Source: Prorocentrum cordatum (Eukaryota > Sar > Dinophyceae > Prorocentrales > Prorocentraceae). From it: DNA of 64,000 nucleotides. The stretch covers positions 435,383 to 499,382 of the forward strand of contig CAUYUJ010007480.1 of NCBI GenBank assembly GCA_963575745.1, given 5' to 3'. The position numbers and the translations under genes are program-made. Every line of letters begins with the position of its first letter. Within the stretch, counting starts at the first letter, position 1. The notes below the pieces were generated by a model, which had not been told where the DNA came from, did not search any database, and was given only the letters and a program-made list of their open reading frames with translations. Of the stretch, positions 41,021-50,930 are shown one piece after another.

Positions 41021-41504
41021 AGACAGGCATGACTCATGACTGCCCACGTTGAGCAGGAGTTAGCACCTCTCTGTCGCCAGGTGGTTCGTGGTGAGCCACG
41101 TCTACACCACAGGGCGGGGGGGGGGCTGGGAAGGGGCACGCCACTCCTCGACAGAAACCTTGCCCCGATGTGTGGCCGCCGCGATCGTCGCGGTGACCTC
41201 CCAAACCGACCCGAATGTTTGAATCGGGGCCGGACGTCGCGCGCCGAGGAGGGGCAAGGGGAGGCGAGCTGAGGAGGGAGGAGGGAGGCGTTCAGGAACC
41301 CAGGCACTCTCGTCGTCAAAAATTGCGAGGGGGTGGGGCTGTGGGGGGGGGGGGCTGGGGGGGAGGGGGGGGGGGGGGCGTGTTCTGCCTCAGAGGGGCC
41401 CTGGCCGAGCCCGCAGGACCGTCAAAGGCGCCTCGGGAGGACCCCCCCCCCTCTCCCCGGGAGAGGGGTCGGGGACCTCCTGCGGGCCGCGTCTTTGAAG
41501 GGGC
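41021..41504. other. No gene seen; G-rich stretch
   Basis: Runs of G at 41342-41380. No coding evidence. Confidence 0.5.
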
Positions 41505-41665
41505 CCCAGGACACACAAATAAATACACACAAATAAAAAGATTCCCCATATTTTCCCACATTTCTTGGGTTTCTGTCTCCCCCCCCACTTCCCATAGTTT
41601 TGCATATTTTCCTGGGAGTCGACGATTAATTGTGTCTGTGTGTTTCCTTCCCTCCTGAGTCTTGA
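41505..41665. repeat. Interspersed repeat with ATTTTCCCATATTTT-type core, copy 1
   Basis: GGACACACAAATAAATACAC, TTCCCCATATTTTCCC, GGGTTTCTGTC and TGTGTCTGTGTGTTT occur in the same order at 63408-63560. AT-rich compared with its surroundings. Confidence 0.75.
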
Positions 41666-42089
41666 AAAACACAAGACGTCGCAAGTCTGGGCGTGCGGGA
41701 GCGGGCTGGCAAGTCTGGGCTTGTGGGAACGGGTAGGAGTCACTCAGCTCGATTCAGAGGCCACTCAGACGGAGCAGTCAACTTGCCGTCGCTCGGACGT
41801 CCATTTCCCGTGCATGTTTCGATGTCGTGCGTGTCTTTTTGGCTCGATGGTCCAGGATGGTCCTCGATGGTTCTCGCCGAGAAAAAATGCGCACGTCCGA
41901 GCGATGCCAAGTCAATAGCAAACCCAGGACTCAACCGGATTAGGCCTGACCAGGCGGGATACGGGCTCATGCAGATTAGGCCGGCTTGGGAACGCGGATA
42001 TACCAGCGCCGATGCCAAATCAACTCTCTCAATCTTTGCATCCTAAGATGTGGGGGGCAAGGGGGAGCGGGGAGGTCGCTGGGCAGCAA
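41666..42089. other. No gene seen
   Basis: Unremarkable intergenic DNA with a diverged direct repeat of AGTCTGGGC-GGGAGCGGG at 41684 and 41711. Confidence 0.45.
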
Positions 42090-42275
42090 CTAAGCTCAGC
42101 CGGGAAAAACTCGGCCAGACTGAACTCGACCAACAGAACTCGGCCAGGCTGAGCCTGGCCAGCTGACCTCAGCCGGGCTGACCTCAGCCAGGCTGAACTC
42201 GACCCAGCTGCATTCGGCCTGGGCCGAGTTCAGCCTGGCCGAGTTCAGCTGACCGAGTTTCGCCTAGCCGAGTCG
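42090..42275. repeat. Degenerate CTCAGCCAGGCTGA repeat
   Basis: Ten or so units of about 15-20 bp with GCTGAACTCGGCC and its reverse complement GGCCGAGTTCAGC. Confidence 0.75.
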
Positions 42276-42612
42276 TTCCCTTGTCGCTGAGGGGGCAGGG
42301 AGGTAAGGGAGGTGAGGGACCAGGAGGAGGAGCAGGAGCAGGAGGAAGAGGAGGAGAGGAGATGGGGCGGCAGACCCAGGGCGAAAGGTCCGCGGCTCCG
42401 GGAGCGAGCGCTGCTGCGTCCAGCCCCGCATCCTAGGAGCCCATGCTGTCGCACAGCAGGCGCACGCGATGAGGGATCGTGCTGCAAGAAATCGGCGCTC
42501 AGCTCCGGAGGGTGCCCTGGGGCTCCGCGCGACCACCGGGACACCCGCCACCGCGCCCCCGTGACACGCTGAGGCGCGGTAGAATGCCAAGTGCTGCCTG
42601 GCAGGGCTTGTT

Positions 42613-42805
42613 CCCCAATCAGTGCTTGCACTGAAGGGGGAAAGATTTGGCGAAAGATTCCCGCAATTTTTCGTAGCCGGCTGGGTTCCCGGGTTCCCGG
42701 TGGTTCCCAGATATTGGTTCCAAGCCGATTTCGGTGGGTGCTGGGTTCCGGGGCTCCCGGGTTCCCGGTCGATCTCCTCAGCGAAAACCATCCACTGATT
42801 GGGGG
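42613..42805. mobile_element. Small TIR element (CCCCAATCAGTG termini), copy 1
   Basis: Termini CCCCAATCAGTG and CACTGATTGGGG are inverted over 12 bp. The interior includes GGTTCCCGGGTTCCCGG and CCGATTTCGGTGGGT. A second copy in reverse orientation begins at 47704. No clear target duplication. Confidence 0.7.
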
Positions 42806-43142
42806 TTTTCTCTGGTGTAATGTAATTTCTAAAGCCCGCCCCCCCCGCCCCCGGCTACGTCAGGTTCGTGTCGTGCCGACTTCGGCGTTGGTTTCGGTCA
42901 CCGCGGGGACCGTTCAACCCTGAACGATCGGCCGTTTCCGAAAGGTCCAAAGCATTCCACATCGAACGATTCTGGGTCGCCCGCGGCGTTCAACGTCGAA
43001 CGCTGCTGGCGGGGTCGCCGCCGGTCGACACGGCACGAACCTATACCGTACCCGCATCTAGCCCGAACGTGCCCCTCCCCGCTCCTGGAGCTTCCTGTGC
43101 AGCCCGACGCCCCCCTGGCGCTCTCCCATAGGCGTCCAAGAT

Positions 43143-43143
43143 G

Positions 43144-43194
<51 letters not shown>

Positions 43195-43335
43195 TAAGCA
43201 AGCCGTCGTCGCCGCCGTCTTGGCCAGTCGTCATCGTCGTCCTCGTCCTCGTCGTCGTCGTCCTCGTCGTCCTCGTCGACGTCGTCGTCGCCGTCGTTGT
43301 CGTCGACGCTGATCGTCGTCGTCGTCCTCGTCGTA
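43143..43335. repeat. (GTC)n microsatellite
   Basis: GTC triplets with TCCTC interruptions. Confidence 0.95.
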
Positions 43336-43487
43336 ATGGCATCTACCGGTGCTCTCACGTCTGCTGGCACTGCCACTACCATCAGTACTGCCAAAACAGC
43401 TGCCCGCGCCCACCACGTTACGGCTACTCCCGCCACGGAGGCCGGACCTCCCCCTGGTAACGGACGCTACGGTGGGGCAATAGGTGT

Positions 43488-43531
43488 GTATATATATATA
43501 TATATGTTTTTAACGATATAGACATATGTGT

Positions 43532-43570
<39 letters not shown>
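43488..43570. repeat. (TA)n microsatellite
   Basis: Two TA runs (43490-43505 and 43540-43570) separated by ATGTTTTTAACGATATAGAC. Confidence 0.95.
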
Positions 43571-43572
<2 letters not shown>

Positions 43573-44025
43573 AACGCACTCGCCCGGCAGCCTACATTAG
43601 CTTACGTTAGACTTCGAGACGTCGCACTCGCAGCTGCCAATCACGAATGACCAGGTTTTCCTCGGTCTCTTCTGGTTGGCCAATAGGCCACGGCAAGAAT
43701 CCTCGTGTCTCAATTCGGGCATGCCCTCTCCCAGCACACGGAGCACGCGTGCCGCACGGCACAGCACATGTGCCAACACCTGGCGCACCGGCGCAAGACC
43801 GTGCCAGGCCCCGCCCCTGCCCCCTCCCCGGGCGGGCTTGCGCCCAACCTGCTCTGGAGGAGGTGCCGCCAGGTGGCCAGGGAGGAGATGCTCGCACACC
43901 CGCGGCCGACACGCCTCCGGACCGACTTGCCGAGAGGGTCCAAGGGCGAGGAGCAGCTCATCGGCCTCCAGCCCAACGCCCCCTCCCCACGTCTCCCACG
44001 TGCACGAGGGGCGGCGGGGCCGTCC
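43571..44025. other. No gene seen between TA repeat and the 655-codon ORF
   Basis: Open frames on both strands without domains. This could include a 3' UTR or further exon of the neighbouring minus-strand ORF. Confidence 0.4.
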
Positions 44026-45993
44026 TCAGTGCATCTCCCCAGGGGCGTCCTGTGCAGGCTCCCTGCTGAGATGGCTGACGACGGAAACAACGATGCCCCT
44101 CAAAGACCATGCCATCGTGCAGACGAGGCCGAACCGCACGGCGTGCAGGTAGAAGCCCCCGCACTGCACGTCCCTCCGATAGTCGTCGAACCACATGCGC
44201 AGCCTCCTCTTCCAGGTGAGCTTGCCCACTCGCAGCGCGGAGTCCTTGACAGTCCTGGGGTATATCGTGGGGTGGCGCCCCTTCCTGGCTGCAGCCTCCT
44301 TCGCGCCGCGGCCGGCGCGGCGCCGGCCCTCGTCCGGAGATCTCGCGCGGTTCTCGCTGCCCCTCCTCAAGGGCGGCTCGCCTCGCGGGCTATCTGCGGT
44401 GGTGGCTGCGGACGCGGCGACTGCCAGGGGAGCAGAGGCCCCGCCGCCGCTGTCGAGGCTCCGCCTCGCGCTGCCCGCGGCGACGTCGAACCTCCTCAAA
44501 GGCGGCTCGCCTCTCGGGCTACTTGCGGCGGTGGCTGCGGACGACGCGAGCGCCGGGGGAGCAGAGGCCCCGGCGCCGCTGTCCAGTCTCCGCCTCGCGC
44601 TGCCCGCGGCGATGTCGAGGTCGGCGAAGCCTCCGCGCGCCTGATCTGCTCTGCGGCGCGCCGCCGCCTGCTCCAGCGCACGGTCCGCCACCCTGCGGGT
44701 CGCGTCCGCGTCCTCGGCTCCTGCCTGCGCCACGGGGGCTGCCGCCGCCGCCTCGTCGCCCGCGCCAGCGCCCACCTCGGTCCGTGAGCGCCTCGACTCC
44801 GCTGCCTCCTGGGCCGGTGGCGCGGCAGCAGTCGGCGGTTCGGGCTCGCAGGCGCCCGCCTCCTGGGCCCAGCAAGCGGGCTCTTCCGCCATGCCCACGC
44901 AGTCCGCCCATGCGGGCCGCTCGAGCGCAGGCTGCTCGGGGCTGCTCCCCGGCGCGTCCACAGCCATGGCGGAGGGGTCTGCCAGAACCTGCGCCGTCGG
45001 TTCCGCGTGCTGTGCTGGGGGCTGCGCCCAGCTGCTCATCGCCTCCGGCGGGGGCTCAGGCGGCACTGTCGGATCCCACTGGGGCGGCGGGGGCTCGAAG
45101 AACACCTGGCCGTGGAGCTGGTTGTGGACCGTCTGCACGTGCAGGCTCCGCTGCTGCGAAATGTGCACCTGCTGCTGCATCAGGAGGGCCTGCTGCTCCA
45201 TGTGCCGCTCCTGCAGCTGCGACTGGAAATTCTGCACGTGCATCTGCCGGAGGTAGGCACTGTGCACGTCCTCCTCGGAATACTGCGCTGGGGCCGCGGT
45301 GGCCAGGCGCACAGTGGCGGGAGCCACGGTGGCGGGAGCCACGGTGGCTGGGGCCACGGTGGCGGGGTGCCGCGCGCTGTGCCCGAGCACTGCGTCGGCG
45401 AGTCGGATGGACCGCTGGGGGCCCTGGCCCTTGGGCTCGTCGCCGGGCTCGGCGGGAGGCTGAGAATCCCTCGCGGACCCAGCCCGCGGGGCGCTCTCCG
45501 AGGCCGCTGCCTCCCCCGGCGTTTCGCCGCTCTCGTGCGGCTGCCTGGGCGCGGCGGGCTGCATCGCCAGGCCCTCGCTGGCTGGGTCACGCGGCCCCGG
45601 GGCTTCGCCGAGCAGGTCCGGGTCCGCGGCGTCCGAGGCCTTCGGCGCTCCCCCCCCAGGGGCTTCGCCGCCCTCGTGCGGCGACTCGGCCGCGGCGGGC
45701 TGCGTCGCCGGGCCCTCGCTGGCTGGGTCACGCGGCCCCGGGGCTTCGCCGAGAAGGTCCGGGTCCGCGGCGTCCGAGGCCTTCGAGCGCGCGCCGGCAG
45801 GTGCTGCGGCTGCGCCGTCGCCGCCGCCGCCGCAGGTGCCATCCACGGGAGCCCCCGTCTCCGGCGGGGGCGCCTGGTCGTGCGGGGGGCCGCCGCTGCA
45901 GTGGTCCTGCGAGGAGGGTAGGCCGCGGGTGGGCAGAACCCCCCGTGGCAAAGCGCCCTTTAGACCAGATCCTGGCAAGCACGTCGCGTGCAA
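44026..45993 (-). CDS. Low-complexity protein exon with internal tandem repeats and one C-terminal hydrophobic segment
   Basis: An open frame of 655 codons starts on TTG, and the first in-frame ATG is more than 140 codons in, so this is probably an internal or 3' exon ending in TGA at 44026. It contains two tandem units of about 47 residues starting KASDAADPDLLGEAPGP, a short TVAPATVAPATVAP repeat, and a Gln/His-rich helical stretch (QSQLQERHMEQQALLMQQQ). Two tandem units of about 43 residues then carry IAAGSARRRLDSGAGASAP and VAAGSARRSLDSGGGASAP. The C-terminus has a basic region, WFDDYRRDVQCGGFYLH and a hydrophobic FGLVCTMAWSLRGIVVSVV. The protein is Ala/Pro/Glu-rich with no recognised domain. 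The repeats are also visible in the DNA (periods about 141 and 132 bp). It might anchor to a membrane by its C-terminus. Confidence 0.45.
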   Translation of the reverse strand: MHATCLPGSGLKGALPRGVLPTRGLPSSQDHCSGGPPHDQAPPPETGAPVDGTCGGGGDGAAAAPAGARSKASDAADPDLLGEAPGPRDPASEGPATQPAAAESPHEGGEAPGGGAPKASDAADPDLLGEAPGPRDPASEGLAMQPAAPRQPHESGETPGEAAASESAPRAGSARDSQPPAEPGDEPKGQGPQRSIRLADAVLGHSARHPATVAPATVAPATVAPATVRLATAAPAQYSEEDVHSAYLRQMHVQNFQSQLQERHMEQQALLMQQQVHISQQRSLHVQTVHNQLHGQVFFEPPPPQWDPTVPPEPPPEAMSSWAQPPAQHAEPTAQVLADPSAMAVDAPGSSPEQPALERPAWADCVGMAEEPACWAQEAGACEPEPPTAAAPPAQEAAESRRSRTEVGAGAGDEAAAAAPVAQAGAEDADATRRVADRALEQAAARRRADQARGGFADLDIAAGSARRRLDSGAGASAPPALASSAATAASSPRGEPPLRRFDVAAGSARRSLDSGGGASAPLAVAASAATTADSPRGEPPLRRGSENRARSPDEGRRRAGRGAKEAAARKGRHPTIYPRTVKDSALRVGKLTWKRRLRMWFDDYRRDVQCGGFYLHAVRFGLVCTMAWSLRGIVVSVVSHLSREPAQDAPGEMH

Positions 45994-46351
45994 ATACCCG
46001 TCGGCTGCCAGAGCCTCCGGCGCGACCTGACCTTGCCGTAGTTTGTCCTACCTGTGCCCTGTGTCCCCCGCCACCCCCGTGGGTATCGAGATCCAGGCCT
46101 GACCTGACCTCCTTTGGTGAAAGCTGCCCAAAGGCACCCCCCACGCCCACGGCACCGCCCTCCGAGTACATCTCGACAGAATGCACTGCACCGCACCGCA
46201 CCGCACTGCACTAATCGACGTGCACAAGATACCAAGTGATTGGGCAAGACACACCTCGATTAGCGTGCCAATGTCGAGTGAACCTGTGCAGATTTCCTCA
46301 GTCGACTTGTCTGGGGAGGCGTTATGTGAATGCCGGATTAACTAGTGGGCG
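45994..46351. other. No gene seen
   Basis: Spacer between the repetitive ORF and the hairpin element. It contains the short repeat GCACCGCACCGCACCGCA (46190-46210). Confidence 0.5.
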
Positions 46352-46535
46352 CAAAGGTGGCATATACATTCACTTTCGGAGGTCCGCAAAGTGATTTCTT
46401 GGATCACCGCTGGACTGCCACTGGCGGCCCACTGGCGCCGCCGCTTCGCGCGCCAGGGAGCGTGGTCCAGCGCCGATGCGAGAAATCCGCGCGGACCTCC
46501 GAGAGTTGATGTCTATGCTGCCTGTTCCTCCTCGA
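46352..46535. repeat. SARISRIG hairpin repeat, copy overlapping the 3' end of the FtsJ-like ORF
   Basis: The left arm AAGGTGGCATATACATTCAC, then CGGAGGTCCGC, pairs with the right arm GCGGACCTCCG and CTATGCTGCCTGTTCCTC. The loop holds CTGGCGCCGCC. On the minus strand the methyltransferase frame runs through this element and takes its last residues (NSRRSARISRIGAGP) and its stop from it. Confidence 0.75.
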
Positions 46536-46540
46536 GAGGA

Positions 46541-47690
46541 GGCCTCATCCACCGCGGCGCTGCGGTCCGTCGTCCCGACGTCCAGAGTAGGGGCGTTGGA
46601 ACCCTTGGCCTCCTTGGACGAGCTGGACTCTCCCTGCGCCTGGGTCCCAAACTTAGCGTTGAATTGCGTCGGGTTCGTCACCTTCCGGCTCTGAATGCCA
46701 AGCGCACGCATCCGCCCGACGTAGTCCAGCAGCTCGTCGATCTCGGCGATGACGGAGTCCGAGATGGAGTTCTTCAGGCCCGCCACCAGCGCGGCGACGT
46801 CGTCCGCCTGGATGAGCTCCTCGAAGGCGCGCTGCAGCCTCGCGGCCCAGTTGTACCTCTCGTACTTGTCCCGGTTGAAGTTCCGGCACACCTGGTAGAA
46901 CGACACGTCGGCCTGGTGCACGTACTCGCTCTTGAAGGGCCTGAGCGTCTCGAACAGCGACTTCAGGACGCTGAACAGCCAGTGCGTCAGCGCCTTGTAC
47001 CACTCCTCCTCCTCCATGTACTTGCTCAGCAAGGCTTGCTCCACCTTCTCCCCGCTCGGATGGAACTCCGCGTCGCCGACGCCCCTCCAGCCGAAGCGAA
47101 AAATGAACGTGCCGCTGTGGTGCAGTTTCGAGAATGCCAGCTGGCACTCTTTCACCGTCAGGGCCCATATTCCTAGCGTCTTGCTCCGCACATGGACGCC
47201 CCTGTACATGACGTTCAGGCTCCTCTGCTTGAACATGTTCTTCAGGTACTGCGCGTCGGCGCACACGAGGTCGACGGAATTGTCCGGCGCCAGGAGATCG
47301 GTGCTCTGCAGAGGCATGATGTCCATCAGCTGCACGGCGAAGCGGTCGCTCTGGAAGGCCATGGCGAAGCCGCCCATCTCTGGAGGCAGCGAAACGCCCC
47401 AGCCTATGCTGTTGCAGCCGAGGATGTGGTCCTGCAGCAGGCAGCTGCTGAAGCCTCCAGGGGCGCACCCGATGTCCATAAAGCGGCACTGCGAAACGCC
47501 GTACTGCGCGTGTAGGGCGGCGCACGCGTGCAGCGACTCGCCCAGCGTGGTAAAATCCCGGTGGTCCCAGATCTCCTGCATGACGCCGAAGGACTTGTGG
47601 TAGTGCACCATGGTGTCTGCCTCGTTCTGCGTGTGGTCGTCCCATTCGGCCTGGCTCTGCTTGGGGAACCTTTTGCGGGAAGGAAGCAAA
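46541..47690 (-). CDS. FtsJ/RrmJ-like methyltransferase exon
   Basis: The SAM-binding motif I is FMDIGCAPGGFSSCLLQ (about 47440-47485). It is followed by an acidic strand (VQLMDIMPL), motif IV-like VDLVCADAQYL (about 47255-47290), GTFIFRFGW (about 47090-47125) and VSFYQVCRNF (about 46870-46900). This order is that of FtsJ-type 2'-O-ribose methyltransferases. The K-D-K-E tetrad is incomplete: the Asp is present, the second Lys is Arg (FIFRFGW), and the Glu before the Tyr of YQVC is replaced. RNA 2'-O-methylation is therefore doubtful. The frame is open far upstream through repeat DNA, so this is probably an exon beginning near 47660, after a candidate acceptor CCCCAAGCAG. The first ATG in it is at 47611. 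The downstream end merges into a hairpin repeat. Confidence 0.7.
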
Positions 47691-47703
47691 TCATACAAAA
47701 AAA

Positions 47704-48094
47704 ACCCAATCAGTGCATGGTTTTCGCTGAGGAGATCGACCGGGAACCCAGGAGCCCGGGAACCCAGAACCCACCGAAATCGGCCCGGAACCGAACATCG
47801 GGAACCCGGAACTGGGAACCCGGGAACCAAGCCTGCTACCAAAATCGGCGGGAAACTTTCGCCGAATCTTTCAGCTTCCGCTAGGACCCCTTCAGTGCAA
47901 GCACTGCCACCACCATAAGTTGGAGGGGGAGGGGGTCCTCCTCCTCCTCCTCCTCCTCCTCCTCCTCCTCCTCCTCCTCGTCCTCGTCCTCGTCCTCGTC
48001 CTCTTCGTCCTGCTTCTCCTCGTCCCCCACCTTCTTCCTGCCTCCAACTTTTGGTGGTGGTGGTGGTGGAAAACAGGCCCATCACTGATTGGGG
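47704..48094. mobile_element. Small TIR element (AATCAGTG), copy 2, disrupted by a (TCC)n foldback element
   Basis: Reverse-orientation copy of 42613-42805. It starts CCCAATCAGTGCATGG at 47705 and reaches GTGCAAGCACTG at 47906, but its last bases (ATTGGGG) appear only after 48087. The roughly 180 bp between are a (TCC)n foldback element related to 60287-60485, with its left terminus truncated. Confidence 0.65.
47907..48084. mobile_element. (TCC)n foldback element, truncated copy
   Basis: Left arm CCACCACCATAAGTTGGAGG, (TCC)n/(GTCC)n core 47938-48003, right arm CTCCAACTTTTGGTGGTGG, then GGAAAACAGGCCCATCA. About 24 bp of the left terminus are missing compared with the copy at 60287. Confidence 0.65.
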
Positions 48095-48489
48095 AAGATA
48101 CTGCATCCCAGCCCAGAATCGAATCGAGAAGTCGGATCGGCAATCGAAATGCATCGGATCGGCGGAAGTCGGCGGCCGAGTCGGGAGAAGTCGAATCGGC
48201 GGAAATCGGCAGCTAGTCGGCCTCCATTGAGAAATCGGAGCCCAAATCGGAATCCCAGGTCGAACCGAATCGGAATCGGAACCCCTCGAACTCGAATCGA
48301 GTCGAATCGGAGGAGCCGACATGAGCCCTGATACTGAGGGAAACGGGGCCTGGACCCAGGGGGGGCGTCCCCCCAGAGCCCGCCGAGCAGCCCCTCGCCT
48401 CCTGCAGCGGTCGCGGGAGGGCGACCGGGAGGGCGACCGCAGCGGGAAAGCTTCCGGAGCCGCTTCCCTCGGGAACCCTGCCTTTCCTA
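48095..48489. other. No gene seen; GAATCGGAA repeats
   Basis: Positions 48100-48320 contain degenerate ATCGGAA/GAATCG units. The remainder is GC-rich and non-coding. Confidence 0.55.
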
Positions 48490-48673
48490 TACTCCAGATT
48501 TCGTAATAAAAGGGAGGGGGTCTGGACCCTCCAAGACAAGCCATTTCAGACCTCCCCCGTGGGAGAACCCTCCAAAACATCGCCCCCGGACCCCCGAGGC
48601 CCTCCAAGATAGCCTGGAAGAGACCCCCCCCGAAATGAGACCCCCCTCCCTTTATTACGAAATCTGGAGTAGA
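48490..48673. mobile_element. Mariner-like MITE with TA target duplication
   Basis: Inverted termini of about 32 bp, starting CTCCAGATTTCGTAATAAAA on the left and ending TTACGAAATCTGGAG on the right, are each flanked by TA. TA duplication is typical of Tc1/mariner-derived MITEs. The interior is rich in GACCC and CCTCCAA motifs, without coding capacity. Confidence 0.75.
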
Positions 48674-49189
48674 CATCCTCCGACATGATCTTTTCAATCT
48701 GCGGCCCCAGAGCTCCAGACCCCTATTCTCCCATTTCGGTGAGCCCAGGAGGCCAAAGCCAAGGAAACACACACCCGGATTGAAAGACACATGTCGTCGA
48801 GGCGTGGTGGGCGGCGGGCAACAGCGAGGGGCGCAAGGGGGGTGGCCTTTGGAATGAACGGCGCGCTTCTTAGAAGGCAAAGGCCTTCTTCGAAAGGCCT
48901 GGGGGCTTCCAAGAAGGCGTTTCAGAAGCAGGGGGGGCTTCAAGAGAGCCCCTGCTCTCTTGGAAGCTCCCCCGCCCCCCGCTTAGAAGGCCGCCTCCCT
49001 CGCGCTACCCTCTGCCCAGACACATGAACAAAAGCATCCACCACCGTGCCCCGGAGGCACGAGTTGGAGCGTCCTCCGCTCCTTGGCCCGGCCCCGGACG
49101 CTTCCCCGGACGCTTCCTGGGAGGGGCCCCGACCCAAAACTGCGAAAACTATGCTGGGGCGCGTTGCGCCTTGTCGCGCACCCGTTCCG
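48674..49189. other. No gene seen
   Basis: Contains AGAAGGC/GCCTTCT inverted pairs (48865-48920 and 48985). The rest is spacer leading into the CCAAGACGGCC repeat. Confidence 0.5.
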
Positions 49190-49690
49190 CCCCAGGAGGG
49201 CCCCAGGAGGGCCCCAAGAGGCGCCCAAAACTGTCCACGAGAGCCCCGCTTCGCCGCACGATCGGACCAAGACTCCCAAGATGGCCCCAAGACTGATGCA
49301 CGTAGGTTGTTCAATGTGTGTGTTGGGGTCCTCGACTTATTGAGCTTCCGACGCTCCAAGACGGCCCGAGAGGCCCCCAAGACCACACCAAGACGGCCGA
49401 AGAGCCCCCCAAGAGGGCCCCAAGACGGCCCAAGAGGGCCCCAAGACGGCCCCAGAGGCACCCAAGACGGCCCGAGAGGGCCCAAAGACAGCTCCAAGAA
49501 GGGGAACACGAACCGAAAATCCGAGTCTTCCGCCCCAAGAGACACCCAGGAGGCCCACAGGAGGCCCCAAGAGCCTCCCAAGAGGCTCCAAGAGACCCCA
49601 AGGGACCCCCAAGGCGCCCCAAGAGGCCCCAAAACGGCCCCCAAGAGGCTTCAAAACGGCTCCCCAAGAGGCACATGAGAGGTGCCCCGC
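49190..49690. repeat. Degenerate CCCCAAGAGGCCCC/CCAAGACGGCCC repeat tract (plus orientation), copy 1
   Basis: Irregular 12-18-bp units, interrupted at about 49295-49360 by a unique spacer (TTGTTCAATGTGTGTG, CTCGACTTATTGAGC). Similar spacers interrupt the other tracts. Confidence 0.8.
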
Positions 49691-50097
49691 GACATCCCAG
49701 CGAACACCCTGGCGGCCTATGACCCACAACCCCCGCACGATGGCGGGATGGGCCGAAGGCCATTGGACCTGGGTCGGCACGGTAATGGAAAGAGCGCTGC
49801 AGGAACTTGCCCGAGATGGCTCATGGCACCCTTCGCTCCTTGGAGCCTGCGCGGCCCAGGACAAAGTGTTGGAAGCCCGACAGGTTTTTCCGTGTGTCCC
49901 TTGAAACGTTGTGCAACAATGGGTTTTTGATGTGTTCCTGAAGGCGCCGCCCTGGGAGGCTCGTTTCGGCGGTGCGGCCGGAGCCCCACCGATGCGTTTG
50001 CATGCAATTGTACATAGGTGTTGGAGCGATCTGCAGGGACACACGAGGAGATCGCTGGGTTTTCCAAAGGAGTCCAAACTACAGGGAGCCTTAATGT
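49691..50097. other. No gene seen
   Basis: Spacer between two oppositely oriented tracts of the CCAAGACGGCC repeat. No domain recognised. Confidence 0.5.
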
Positions 50098-50270
50098 TAA
50101 GAGCTTGCTCCTTCACCGCTCTCTGTTGAGAGCCCTGGTGTTCAAACACTTCTACGTTGCCGCTCGCTCTTGGGAGCCCTGCTATTCAGAGCTTTTTGCG
50201 TCACCGCGCTCTGGGGGGCCGTGGTGTTCAGAGCTTGTTATGTCACCGCTCGCTGTTGGGATTCATGGTC
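50098..50270. repeat. 43-bp tandem repeat, four units
   Basis: Units starting TTCAGAGCTTGTTATGTCAC or variants at about 50098, 50141, 50184 and 50227. The period is exactly 43 bp, although units differ at many bases. Confidence 0.75.
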
Positions 50271-50930
50271 TTACTTGGCGTCTTCGGGGCTGCTTGGGGG
50301 TCTTTGCGGGGCCCGTTGGGTGTCCTGTTGGGCAGACTTGATGTCTTTTTGGGCCGTCCTGGGGCCCTTTTGGGTCGTCTTGGGGCGTCTTGAAGCCTTT
50401 GGCCGTCTTGGGGCTCTCTTGGGAACCTATGGGGGCCCTTTGGGGAGCCTCTTTGGGCCCGCATGGAGCTCTCTTGAGGCCGTCTTGGGACCCTCTTAGG
50501 CTGTCTTGGGGCCCACTTTGGCCGACTGAGGAGCCTCTTGGACTGTTTTCGGGCCATTTTGGGGGCCTCGTGGGCCGTCTGGGGACAATCTTTGGAGCCT
50601 CTTGGGCAGTTCTGGGCCGTTCTGGGCCCGAAAAGGCGAGAACCTCAAACACTATCAACAACCATCGACAGATCAATGAGTCTTACTTCTGTGGGCCCTC
50701 TTGGGAAGCCTCTTGGAAGCCTCGTCGGGCGTCTCGAGGCCCTCTTGGGCTGTCTTGGAGGCCTTCAGCCGTCTTGGAGCTTTCCTTGGGGCCTCTTGGG
50801 GCCCTCTTGGGAGCCCCTCTGGGCCCTCTTGGGGCTCTCTTGGGGCCGTCTTGGTGGCATCTGGGGCCGTCTTGGAGCCTTCTTGGGCCGTCTCGGAGTC
50901 ATTGAACCGTCCCATTCGAAACAATACGAA
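50271..50930. repeat. GGCCGTCTTGGGGCC tract (same repeat, minus orientation), copy 2
   Basis: Reverse complement of the CCAAGACGGCC family. The unique spacer at 50625-50690 contains GGCGAGAACCTCAAACACT and GACAGATCAATGAGTC. Confidence 0.8.

Noticed and set aside
46370-48943. A single 857-codon methyltransferase protein
   Set aside because: Its N-terminal half translates a mariner-like MITE, a TCC foldback element and an AATCAGTG element, and its C-terminus a hairpin repeat. Only about 46541-47690 looks like protein-coding exon.
48940-50905. Overlapping ORFs rich in PRRPKTAQEA or LLGRLGALLG
   Set aside because: They translate the degenerate CCAAGACGGCC repeat in various frames. Similar ORFs appear at every tract of this repeat.
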